A stretch of 64,000 bases of DNA from Phlegmacium glaucopus (lineage: Eukaryota; Basidiomycota; Agaricomycetes; Agaricales; Cortinariaceae), in the NCBI GenBank assembly GCA_015039465.1, contig MU130243.1, forward strand, positions 31,371 through 95,370, read 5' to 3'. The notes beneath the pieces are model-generated. The model did no database searches. It saw only the letters and a program-made list of their open reading frames with translations, and was not told where the DNA came from. The position numbers and the translations under genes are program-made. This document shows positions 21,125-33,657 of this stretch, one piece after another; within the stretch, counting starts at the first letter, position 1, and the number at the start of each line of letters is the position of its first letter.

Positions 21125-22957
21125 TGAGTAGGTTATACTTTGTTATTGGTATATATTCCCTAGCAGCCCGGTTCACCTGGGCTTTCCAGCTTGATGCGAG
21201 AGGACCAAAGACACCAATGTCGCAAGGCTGTAAGACATGTGTGGTATGAGATGGTAGGCAAATTATGACAATATTGTGCTCCTTGGCAAATTTACAGAAT
21301 CAATATGTGCAATGTGAGTAGTGATGGGCAGGGGTTTGGGAAACCCCTGGGGTACAAGGGTAAGGGTAAGGAGGGTCAGGGTCAGGGTACAGATTTTCTG
21401 ACCCTTGAAAAACCCTTACCCTTCTGGAGGGGTCAGGGTATTTTTGGGAATTTTTATTTCTCTGATATCAGAGTGATCTAACTGTTGTGTATCTATAAAA
21501 TTGACTTTAAATCAGAGAAAAAGCAATCTAAAGAGGCCTCACTGCTTTCACAACAATCAGTAGCTTAAAATACTAGTCAAACCCTCTCTATTTCATTTAA
21601 AATCTATTGCTAAACACCTTTAACACCCTGAACATGTTTTAAATAATAGCTACTTTGAAGGCTCCTTTGGATTACAAAGCTTGAGGAAGGATTTGGACCA
21701 AACCCTTGCACTAAACCCTGCTGGGGTTTCTTACCCTCCAACCCCTCAGAAACCCTTACCCTTACCCTCCAAAACCCTTACCCTCAGCCAAGGGTAAGGG
21801 TTTTTGGAGGGTAAGGGTAAGGGTCAGCCTAATTCCACCCCGGGGTTACCCTTGACCATCACTAAATGTGAGTTATGGCCATCGAGAATAAGTAGTTGAT
21901 AACCCCCAGTCTTGTTGTGTGCAGCACTCATTGGCTCAAAATCTCCCCCAAGCAACTTTGCACCAAGTTCCTGATCAGTCCACCCATTTGGTGAGCAAGC
22001 AACACTGCATCGAAAATATGTCATTTCATAATTTCATTATATTATCAAACATAGTACTTGTTTGATGCACCTTGCATGACAGGGATTTTTCTTTGTCCAG
22101 CCCAGATTCATGCGCTTTCCTTCAAAAATAACCGTTGGCTGCAAAGCACTTCCATTGGCACACACTGTTTCAATGATAGTCACCAGCTCACAATTCCCAT
22201 GTTCTAGATTGTAGACATTTTTCTGATTCCGATCAACAATTGCTGCAATATGTTTCCCAACCCCTAGTTGAATACCCTTCTCATCCATGTTGTAGATATT
22301 TTTGATGGGTATATTGAACTCTCATACAAACTCCTCCAAAATATCAAAGAATTTGTAGACAGTAGGATGGTTGACATTGTTGGCTCGACACTGCTCCAAG
22401 CTCTGAGTCCAGCGGGTTTTAAGATCAGCATGTCAATTCATGAATTGTGCCTGCCAGGAAGTCCCAACTGGGCATCCTGCAATATCACTAGCATGGTCTG
22501 CAAGGGTGGATGGTGAAATTGGGACACCCTGCCGAGCTTGTACCTTGGCCCAGTCTGCTAGAATCCGCTCCTGTGCAGCTGATAGGAGTTGCTGAAATTT
22601 ATGGGCCTCCTGGCGGGTGCCAACACCATTATAAAAGTCAGTTAGTGTAGACCTTGGCACACCATAGGCTTTGGCAGCCTGTTGCAGTGAGAGCTTGGGT
22701 TTCCCACCAGAAGACAGCACACTATTATTGATGGCTTCAATAGCAAGTGCAATGCGCTCCTCTTGTGGAACAACCTCAGGGTCAGGAAGTGGTGGAATGA
22801 CATCGTCAATATCAGGAACTGAAAAGGAGGGAGTTTTGGAGGATTTATGAGGTGATTTCCAAGGTGATTTCCGAGGTGCCTTTAAACACATCTGCAGCAG
22901 TTGACAGGAAGATGGGGCAACCAAGCCTTGGACAACTTTTTCCTTCTCATATTTCAC
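21125..22957 (-). pseudogene. N-terminal and catalytic part of the split pogo transposase
   Basis: The minus-strand reading begins at about 22957 and reaches ITKYNLLI at 21133, where the hAT terminus cuts in. It is interrupted by the hAT MITE 21319-21864 just after DGHNSH, so the second and third catalytic acids lie in separate pieces. The intron at about 22077-22025 (donor GTGCAT, acceptor GATGCAG) restores the typical reading HASVACSPNGWTD. Confidence 0.85.
21319..21864. mobile_element. hAT MITE with 8-bp duplication AATGTGAG
   Basis: 546 bp starting TAGTGATGGGCAGGGG and ending CCCTTGACCATCACTA, flanked by AATGTGAG at 21311-21318 and 21865-21872. Both subterminal regions are arrays of AAGGGTAAGGGT-type repeats in inverted orientation, so the ends can form long stems. 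No ORF. Removing it restores the transposase reading across GHNSH. Confidence 0.93.
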
Positions 22958-24416
22958 TCAAATCTGATTCTAGTACTTTGAGAGAGCATAGCTAAAGTGG
23001 GATACTTCACAAGATTGTCAGAGATCGCTAAAATTGTCTTATCTAAATGATGGTAAAAATAGTGAATTTTCCCATAACCTAACAGTCTTTAAATAGTGAG
23101 CAAGCTGATTAAGTGCAGTTTTTTTGTGGTAAGAAGTATCTACAGATGCCACATGTTGATTTCGACCACTTGTTTCCTCTTGAAGTCTAACCAAACTGAA
23201 CATAAAATTTCAAATAGTTATATTAGCCAAAACAGCCCATTGTTGCAGATCATTCATTCAAGGTCCCAAAAAAATCGGTAAAATTATCCTCTACATCGAA
23301 ATTAGTTCCTTAATGTGTGTTTTACCTCCTCACTTGAAATCTCGCAGGTAATCTTTGTGGTATTCCCAGCAGCGCACTTGAGGAATGGAGTTAATATGCA
23401 TAAAAGAACATGTGATTAAGCTAAATAAAGCTCTTTTATTTTCATATTCTCTTGTATATTGACCTGGATTGAGTAGTTCAGGCATAGAGAGAAGCTAAGG
23501 TTTGCCAGAATACAAGTTTTCATGACTGTAGATGTCTCTTATCGTCGTGTGAGATTACCATTTCCATTTATGGACATGGTCTATATTTGGAAATTCGGCA
23601 TTTTTAGACTAACTTCCCCCATCTGACATGATTTTCTCGACGCGTACAGCAGATTTATACATAAAATTTATATGCATAGATAGAGGTCGATGCAAGCTAT
23701 AAAATCACTCAAAATTTTCCAAGGGAAAGTATTCCTCAGTGCTGTACAGCGTGGTTGACCGAGTACCCAGGGTGGCCGAGTCCCTGATTACGTACAGTAG
23801 ACTTTACCCAGGAACCACATTTTTGGCAAAAATAAAGTCCTAAAAAAAATATGTTTAAGGGCTGACTGACCCCCTCCCAGAGTCCCAAGGTTGTGTGCCG
23901 GAGTTTGCCAGTGCATACCCTTTCCATTGGCTCATCTTGCCTATTGAATATACATTGCGACCATTTACTCAACATTGGAATTGGAGACCGGAGTTGAAAC
24001 ATTGAAATCTCGTGCATATGTGATCGAGGCGAAGGAGTTGTTTTGAATCGTCGCAAATTGATTTAATTTTGCATGTGTGCGTTGAAAGTTACGAGTCTTA
24101 CGTAAGTATAACTTGCCGGGGGCTGTGTGGGAAATAGCAAAAACTGAAAAATAAAGAGTACCTATTTCCTTGGCATTAGAGCCTGTTTGAGGCCCAGAAC
24201 AGCCAGAACTGAGCATTTGGGGGCGATTTGCCAGTTTACTGCAACCAGCTGCTGACTCAGCGCCGTTCTGACTGCACTTGACGGCTCAATGGAGTACCTT
24301 TATTATAGCTTTTATTATTTGTCTATTCTACTGTACCACGGAATCAATTTCAATTGTTTCTTTTCATCCAAAATATTTTGGTCCCGTTGGAAAGCCGGCA
24401 AACAGCCGGCAATCCA
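22958..24416. other. Intergenic, upstream flank of the pogo gene; no gene seen
   Basis: No supported coding region. AT-rich; the right end of the pogo element must be here but I could not fix its inverted repeat. About 24036-24100 (TTTTGAATCGTCGCAAATTG, AATTTTGCATGTGTGCG) is a diverged partial copy of the sequence at 29075-29140. Confidence 0.6.
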
Positions 24417-27400
24417 CTAACTTCCAACATGGCGAAACCGGAGTTCACCCACCCGTGCAACAATTTCCTCCAAATCCATATCCTTATCAATCCCACTATT
24501 CCTCTGCGCAATCAACTCACGTGAATGAAACGCTGACATCCAGGAATACAAGTCGAATCCTCGCCGTGGAGCATCCATGGGCAACTTTGGGACGAAAAAA
24601 GCCGATATCAGACCCATGAGCAAGACGACTGCGAGGGTGATAGCTATGCCGACATTTGAGATGACTATTTTCGCTATAACCGAATCTGGATAGCTGCGAG
24701 CCAATGTCAAGGCTGAGCCCACGAAGTATGGTAAAACGTTGCTTCCATCGGCTAAAGCTCGAGCTTTTCCGTAAAATTCCGCAGAAAGTTGCGTGTATCC
24801 ATTAGCACCATGACCTCCTGTAAACGATACCAGCTGCATCGATTATACATAAGTAAATAATAATCAACAGTACAAAGGAAGCATACCGTCGGTGAAGGGA
24901 CATAGAAAGAATCACGCCCATTATCCTTCAAAATCTGGTTAGCACTATTTTGATGACCAGCAATATATCTACGTCCAAATTCAATCAAAATTCACTTCAG
25001 GATACAGGAAAACACTCACACCGCACCCAAACCCGTAGAATTCAACTGCCTCTTCACAGCCGGATCCGTTAATCTATCACCGATCAATGCCTCCCTCACT
25101 CCCACGTCGTCCTTGACAATCGCAGCTTTATCCACAATTCGCAACGAATTCGGAAGTCCAGCTGAGCTATGGTAAACCTCTAAAATCCACGGCTCATACA
25201 ACTCCACACAAACAGCTGCATCGTATCCAATGAATGTCGGTTTTCCATTTTGGTCTGGAACACTATTTGGTCCTGTGACACTGAAGCTTCCGTTCGGCGC
25301 AAAGCTGGTATTAAGCCTGACAAGAACGTTCTCAACCGTCATAAAACCAGTGCCATCGTCTCCTGTATTATTATCAATCCAAAAGCCCAAAGAAAGATTC
25401 AGGAAACCTACCCCAATTTATTGGAGTACTTTTCAGACTATGGGCAACACCGTTATCGGAGAATGTCGCTAGAACGCATAACAACTTAGCTAATAACGAC
25501 AGAAGATCTGCTATGGGGTATACCTGCTATAGCGATCGAGGTCAAATCCAACCCACCAGGAACCGTATCACCCGGGACGAGTACAGACGAGTTCAGTACC
25601 TGCTCCAGTTCGGCAGGAAAAGGTAGACTGAACCAATCGAAAAGCGGCCGCAGAGTATCGCGTGGGGTGTAGAGATAAGTCAGATTATTTTTTGATATCG
25701 GCACTCTACCAAGTCCCAAATCAGGAAGGATTCTCTTAAAGACATATACCACACCTACATATCTACAGGATCTGTTATTTTGGCACACTTGATTCTGATA
25801 CCCCATCGTGGAAACCTAGTCAAAAAAAATAAGCCTTCGCATCTCCTAGCAAGGCAAAATTTTAGAAATATGCACCTCAGAACCGAGCCAACTTCGACCC
25901 CAGTAGATGGAACAGATGTTGCCGTCTGCGATAGGCTCGTATTAACATTAATAGAAGGCGCTGTTGATGCTGTGTCGAAAGTGCCAAAGCCGCTGCCATT
26001 CGGAAGTAGCTGCGGGAGAATGACTTCGGAGAAGTACACAGAGTCATTTTTCCACTGAAAGGACACCACAGCGGGAAGACCACCATGCGAGGAGAATGGT
26101 GCCAAGGTCCATGTGATAAGGAAGTTCTAAAAAGAAGGGTTTAGTCTAAAAGGGTTGAATCTTACCCTAATATAATTTTCACCTCGAATGTAGGTTGAAG
26201 AGCTGCCGCTCGCTGTATATTCGTGTCTGTAAGGTCACCTGTGACTGCAACTTCATAATACGTCTCGTGTTGGTGCTGTAAAAAGGAAATGTGAGTAAAA
26301 ATAGACATTAAGAACGGGATGAAGGTCAACACACGAGAACGAGAACACTAATATCTGCGATTCGAGCAAACGCAAAAGACAAAGCTCCAGCTACCAAGAT
26401 GTTGGCTACGAAAAATAAGATAACAAGGGTCCATGGTTTTGAGCTATAACACGAAAGACAATACAGGCAAACAATCAGTCCTCCGGAACCATAAATCACC
26501 AATAATGGCTGAACTCAACTCGTAACTCCTGCGGTGACTTCTAGCAGTTCCTGGATAAGAATGTCGATCCCAAAGTAATCTAAGAGCAGGCAACGCGCTA
26601 TAAGGATCATCTGATTGAGCTGCCAGGTCCTTCAGTCTAACCCCAGGACAATCTGCAGCACGCGATTGATGTATTATTGTAGCCCAAGCTGTTTGAAATC
26701 AGAATCAATAGTTAAACATGAAAAATCGTTCCGTACTCGCAGCTTCCAACATCCTTCTCCCTGACACAGTCAGGCTTACTCCAAGCATAAGGCCCAAAAG
26801 GCTTGAACCCACACCTACAAATAATCGTGCCCAGAACAGCGTCTTGCCTTGTGCCACGATCACAGAGGCCAATAAAACCGGGTAGGCCAGTCCACATAAT
26901 ACTACATGCACCGCCATATTCCTCCACTGAGGAGGTTCACATCCTGTCATGAAAGGATGCTGTTTTAGTTTTCTCGAAAACGCAGGACTAGGCGGGTACA
27001 GCCCCAGAGTCGGGGATTTGAAAAAGGACGACGATGCAGGGGACTCTGTGTTTGAAAGCGGCGAAAACAGGGTTGCATTGGAGTCAGGCGAGTGCGAAAA
27101 TAGTTTCTGAGAGTCAAATCCAGTAGGTGATGTATCATCGTATTTCAGGGACTCCAATCGTGTGTATCGTCCACCTCGTTTCCAACTAAAATTTGCCAGA
27201 TGAATAGTAGAATCGACAGCACCTGCACCTGCACCTTGTGGCAGTGGAGTAGGCTGTGATTGCGTCGTTTGCGTGGTGTTGAAGGGTGAGAGTGGTATGT
27301 CCGTCCTCTCTGGGTCGTCTGGGTTGTAAGGTATTCTGTGAGTTTCATCATAGGAAGTATGAATGTCTCTATGAGTAAGAATAGACGCTGGTCGAGTGGC

Positions 27401-27514
27401 TGATGGCGTTGGTGTGCCCGGATCTTCGAATGTGACTTCTTGGGATAGACTTGAATGGCCAGGAAAGATGAGTAGATGACGCTTTTGTCTTGGCTGAGGT
27501 AGGCCTTGAGCCAT
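24417..27514 (-). CDS. Large multi-pass membrane protein, unknown function
   Basis: Host gene of at least nine exons with ~50-nt introns. The first in-frame ATG is at 27514 (MAQGLPQPRQKRHLLIF). A disordered Ser/Thr/Pro N-terminus (about 27500-26960) is followed by two hydrophobic segments (VVLCGLAYPVLLASVIVAQG and LFVGVGSSLLGLMLGVSLTV), then in exon 3 a third (LVILFFVANILVAGALSF). A long luminal or extracellular region (about 26250-24860) has many N-x-S/T sites (NDS, NTS, NLT, NSS, NGS). The last membrane segment is near 24690-24600 (IVISNVGIAITLAVVLLMGL), and a short tail ends at stop 24417. I do not recognise a family with a known role; a plasma-membrane or endomembrane glycoprotein is an inference. 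Confidence 0.8.
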
Positions 27515-28439
27515 TTCAGTCGACAACAGAGTAATGCCAAGTGGTAGAAGGTGAAAGGAGAAGAAAAACGATTGTAGGGCATTTGGCTGAGTTCTCGAAT
27601 CAATATATGATCGGTAACATCACTGTAACATGTGAAGAATTGGTCTGCCTTGTATGGAGGTAAGCGGGCGGTTCGTCCTCATGGAACAGTGGCACGTTTA
27701 GACGTTAATGATCACATTCAAACGAAGTGTACCTGACAGAGAAGATAAGTGCACGAATCTCTTGAAAATGTTCGGAAAAAAACTATGTAAACCTTGGGGG
27801 AGAGAACTAGAAAGAAAATCTCAACAATGAGAATATATGCCTAAACAAATTGCGATTCAACGAGCCAATGAGCCAGAGATGATAATGTTGACCTAGATGA
27901 TGCCGCTAAATATATCACTGGCACTGAGACTTGAGAATAGATATCGGCGTTGTGCCAGGCCTACCCTCCGACTTTGATGGCACGACAAGTCGACGCAAGT
28001 TTTCCCATGGAGAAGTTCCAAAGAGTCTGTCAGGCACTGGCTGTGTTTCTTTGTGTTGTGAAGATGGCTCTGATAATCTAAGAATGGAGGAGGCTTTAGG
28101 CCTTTTAGATCCGATGTGAGCGGAGGTATGCTTGTGCCGCATAACTCATGGTACACAAGTCCATTAGGATCTCTAAAAATCTCAATTGAGGCTCGCATCA
28201 GAGTTCAAATCATCGCTGAAGTTCAAAAAAACAAAGACGAGTTTGAACAAGGAGCTTGGAAAGATAGAACCACATACAAATTCGAAATCTTGCGTCTACG
28301 TCATGAATACTCCTGCTCAGTTGATTCCTTTTTCTCAATCTCTTCAGGTCCTCCACTGCCCACCTAAGTACACGGTTTGTGATGGTGCCGACTTTTTTTT
28401 TCATTAGATACAGCTGTTTCAAGAGGCACAACAAAAGGC
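27515..28439. other. 5' flank of the membrane-protein gene; no gene seen
   Basis: Contains the presumed promoter of the minus-strand gene. Short ORFs on both strands at 27.9-28.4 kb lack recognisable motifs and overlap each other. Confidence 0.5.
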
Positions 28440-29140
28440 TGCGCCCTCCTTCATGTATCATTTACTGTAAAAAAAGGTTAGTTCAGTCCCATATCAAAAG
28501 CGTAAAATATTTCGATGCACAAGTACCTTTTGTTTCTCCCCTCTATATTTCGTGCGGCTAATGTCAGCTGTAGATTCAATTTATAGAAAATAATGGTCTA
28601 GAATTCCAGGACAGACATACGCGCAATATATTTGCTTTTACATGGCACAAGACTCTTCAATCGCTAACTTCTAAGCAGTTTATAAGCCATAATTCGGTGG
28701 CACTAGCACATGTTCGCATGTGGGACGCCTATAGTTTTCGACTAGTTATTTAGCTCGTTTGCTCGAAGCTCGGGAGGATGTTGCATCCGCCACTTACCTT
28801 ACCGGCTCGGAGGGGCAAGGGAGGTCGCATAGGAGGGAAGTAGGAGCAAAAATGCCCTCAGGCGTCTTTCGATGGATAACCTTTGTCGTAGGCATGCAAA
28901 TTCCATTACTCTGATGCCGCCGTCATGTTTGCGCTGTTAGATTTCCTCAAAGTGATATGTTCGATACATAGCTGATACTCAAACGGCAATGCAGTCTCCG
29001 TTGACAAGCTATATGACCGATCTGGCGTCGAACCTCATGAGATTGGCTCATGAGTAGACAGTAGGTGCTTATATAACTTTGAATCGTCGATTACCTGCAA
29101 ATTGATTTATGTAATTTTGCATGTGTACATTATTGAAAGT
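28440..29140. repeat. Dispersed repeat segment, copy 2 (unoccupied site)
   Basis: Homologous to 2090-2534 plus 7225-7405. At about 28818 it reads GGGAGGTCGCATAGGAGGG with no copia element, giving the empty site for the 2535-7224 insertion. Its right part (29075-29140) is shared with 24036-24100. Confidence 0.8.
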
Positions 29141-29370
29141 CTGATGATGACTTCAGAATAGGTGATATGTATAGCGATGAAACTCGATGCCAGCGGCCAC
29201 TATCTAAATCACAACTGCTGTTTGATCATGAACGCATACCTACTTTCCACGAGTGCTGGATGGTGATGATTTCGGTGAACAGAAGAATGTTAAAAATGTT
29301 AGAGGTTCATCATGATGTGATAATTGAGTATAGTATTCAATGGCAATCACTAGAACTTCCAACTACATCA

Positions 29371-30979
<1,609 letters not shown>

Positions 30980-31143
30980 GCCAAGCGTTCAGATTGAAAG
31001 AGAGCTCACAAGCTAGACATTCATATAATTACGTAATATGTTCGTAATAGACTTGGCCTCAGCACTCTTTCAAAGTCATCCACGTCCATTGTCGTGTCTT
31101 TTCTTCAAATCCTTGAATCTTCTCCACATATTCAACTCTAAAA
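30980..31143. promoter_or_regulatory. Shared divergent promoter, KRR1 / NCBP3-like
   Basis: Only 164 bp separate the two ATGs, which face apart. No TATA box is obvious; an AT-rich stretch with ATAATTACGTAATATG lies at about 31025-31041. Confidence 0.5.
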
Positions 31144-32541
31144 ATGGACAATACTCCAGATGGTGTCGATATCCAAGAGTTTTCAGCATTAAACTACGAT
31201 GACACCGTCGCATACGAACAGCAAATTCCAACTGAAGCTGAGGTTGCTTCACTCGCAAAACGCATCGGGAATAGCAAGGTCTATCTACTTTCAGAGTCAT
31301 CCGCCGCGACTAGAGCGGGAAAGGTGCGCCGGTAGCATGTTATTGGGCGCATAAAGCGATCAGGTCCTGATGTGGAGTTGGCTCTCCCTTTCTTTTTTCT
31401 TGGTTTTTGGTACGGTAAGCGCAAGCACAATGGGATAGACGATGAAGACAGGATAGTCGAGGATGAAGACGAGATGGATGAAGGTGAGCCCGACCCTGAG
31501 TCTCCAAATTTATTTTATTAAATATTGACCCTCCATGAAAAAGACCTCGCATATCGACCAAATGCTCTTCTAATGACTGGCCCACCTATAGCCTATCTCC
31601 CGACGGCCCGTATTTTTGCGTATTCGACACATTTTGACGCCCATCCTATGGGTCTTGAATGGGTCGATGATAACACCTGCGTCCTTGTGTTTGAGTCCAT
31701 AAAGACGGCCCGTGAAGCATTTAACCGCCTTCAGAAGTCTGCGTCAGAGGCACCCGACATGGAAGATCTTATCACCGCAAAGCCTATTCCCATCGCGTTC
31801 TGGCCACCGGAAGAGCGCATCAACCAAACGCTAGGCAAAGGACAAGGTCTCAAAGGCACCATCCGGATGAGATGGGCAAAATCGGATGACGTAAAAAAGA
31901 AAGGAGCGAAAAAGGAAAGTCAGTTCTACAGAAAGCATGGTAGAACAGCTGGAAAAGAGCTGTTTAATGGCCGAGACCTGCCTCCTCCCAAACGGAGACG
32001 ACGAGATGATAGTCAAGACGATGAACGACGAAAAGCGGAATTGGACAACCAATTGGACCAATTCCTAGCGGAAGATGAAGAAATACTAACAAACGAGGAC
32101 ATTCAATCCGATGTCCCAGCATCCCCTCCGTCGAAAATGCGTTCAGACTACATCGCAAAGGATGGTCGGACATTGCTAGAACGAACTTCCCTTATCCGCC
32201 TACACTCCTCCAGCGATCTTCCAGACCTCGCATCTCGGTTAACGGCACCTTTGCCTCGACGCGCTAGAGGTGGTGCTGAGAACTTGGGTGATCGTTTGCG
32301 ACTTCCTACTTCCGAAAGGCTGGAATGGGGTTACGATGAGGGGCGCCGGCAGCCTAGAGGTCGGAATGAGAGGGATCTTGAATTGCTTAGCGGGTCGGAT
32401 GGGCATCTCAAGCAGCGACGATGGAGACGGGGCGGAGGGGAAAGGGAAAGACCCGAAAGGGCAGGTGGAGAACAACGATCAAGAAAAACACAGCAGCAGC
32501 TGGATGATGAATTGGATGCCTTTCTCAAATCTCATGATTGA
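31144..32541 (+). CDS. NCBP3-like RNA-binding protein
   Basis: Three exons. Exon 1 encodes MDNTPDGVDIQEFSALNYDD. An intron of about 84 nt (31324-31407) joins AGK to RKHNGIDDED; the next intron joins DEMDE to DLAYRPN. An RRM-like fold follows (ARIFAYSTHFDAHPMGLEWV, DDNTCVLVFESIKTAREAF), matching the divergent RRM of nuclear cap-binding subunit 3, including the conserved W-[IV]-DD. After a GTIRMRWAKSDD segment, the C-terminal half is charged and RGG/RRR-rich. It ends LDDELDAFLKSHD, like the C-terminal tail of FoP/CHTOP and ALYREF-type mRNA export factors. A role in mRNP export is inferred. Confidence 0.8.
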
Positions 32542-33657
32542 TTTTATCAAAAATTGAGGTTCAATTCGTCATTCTCCTCGGGCCCTCAGTCAATTACTAC
32601 TATTGGATAGCAAAATCATCAAATAATGGCCCCTAGGGTTCCACCCCCAATATATTTTATTTCGTGTACACTATTGTAAGCATAGCTCGTTAGTCTGTTA
32701 CCTCGATTTTTCCCAATGGTATTACTGCTCCCTCCTCCTGACCTCAATACCTATTTTTAGAAATGCCGCGAATATGAGTATGACGGTGGATCTGGCTATA
32801 TCAAGGTATAAATATTTCTTTCTTATCACCATGACATGTTACCTAGAAATTGCGGAATCTTGGAGTCGTCGTTACGACATTTTCGTATCATGGTTGAATA
32901 CTATATGGACTTCAATTTCATCAAATCACATGTGCCACAGGTGAAAGTGCAAGATAAGCCAGGGATGGATAGGCCCATAGCGATACCAATCGCCTGGACT
33001 TGCCTAATTCAAATTATTTTATTTAAAAGTATCCTCACGAATCCAGTCTAGAGCGTCCCAGAAATAATTACCAGGCTGCAGCCAGCCCCCTGGCCTTATG
33101 TATCACTGAAATTGGAAGAGATTTAAAAATAAGCGTTCAACGTCTTGGGAAGTGTGTATGGAATACCTTGACCACGGTTCCAAGGTATATCCGAATCATT
33201 TCCAACCCTCAAGCTCGCAGGCCTTTCCACTACAAAATCAGTGTTTCAACCTAACCGCCATCTATTTCATTCAAACAGTTGACGGAAAACCATGTAATAC
33301 ACGTTCATAACCTATGATTGATCCCACCCTCGCTATCATGACGTTAGCTCATCTAACGATACAGGTACGAACCGCATCCACATTCCCAGATGCCGGAGTC
33401 AAGGTGGGTCCGTCAAAAATATATACAGCAAGGTTATGGCAGGCCTCTCAGGCAACACATGGACGCGTCACGAGAAAGAGATGGAATTAGAAAGGGTAGT
33501 ACATAAAACCGCACAAGAAAACCCAAAAAAAGAGAAAACATGAATCATCGATTCTGCGCATGCATTCAAGAAGTAGACGAGAAAGGTGGTATCACAACAA
33601 AATGAATTGCAAAACCCACATTATCTGCACATCCAAACGGTCCGAAATCTACGAAAT
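32542..33657. other. Intergenic between convergent genes; no gene seen
   Basis: 3' flanks of the NCBP3-like and SH3 genes. Short ORFs only; no motif, repeat pair or inverted terminal repeat recognised. Confidence 0.5.

Larger units (their letters stand above)
8565..22957 (-). pseudogene. pogo/Tigger-type DDE transposase gene, split by nested insertions
   Basis: Minus-strand gene whose N-terminal part is at 22957-21125 and C-terminal part at 10138-8565. The N part has a psq-type HTH (LSLQQAAKAYGVPRSTLTDF), a CENP-B-type HTH (about 22560-22430) and the DDE core: YNMDEKG near 22290, LLILDGHNSH near 21880, then LPSHTTHVLQPCDIGVFGPL near 21230. The C part resumes with RAFKCETICSSFKKTGIWP at 10136, a signature that follows the catalytic domain in fungal relatives, and continues as a long Lys/Glu coiled coil ending SLRKRK. 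One intron (about 22077-22025) is visible inside the DDE core and another near 8855-8807. In-frame TGAs occur where Arg is expected (near 22434, 22328, 21278 and 9379). About ten residues at the break are missing. Confidence 0.88.
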
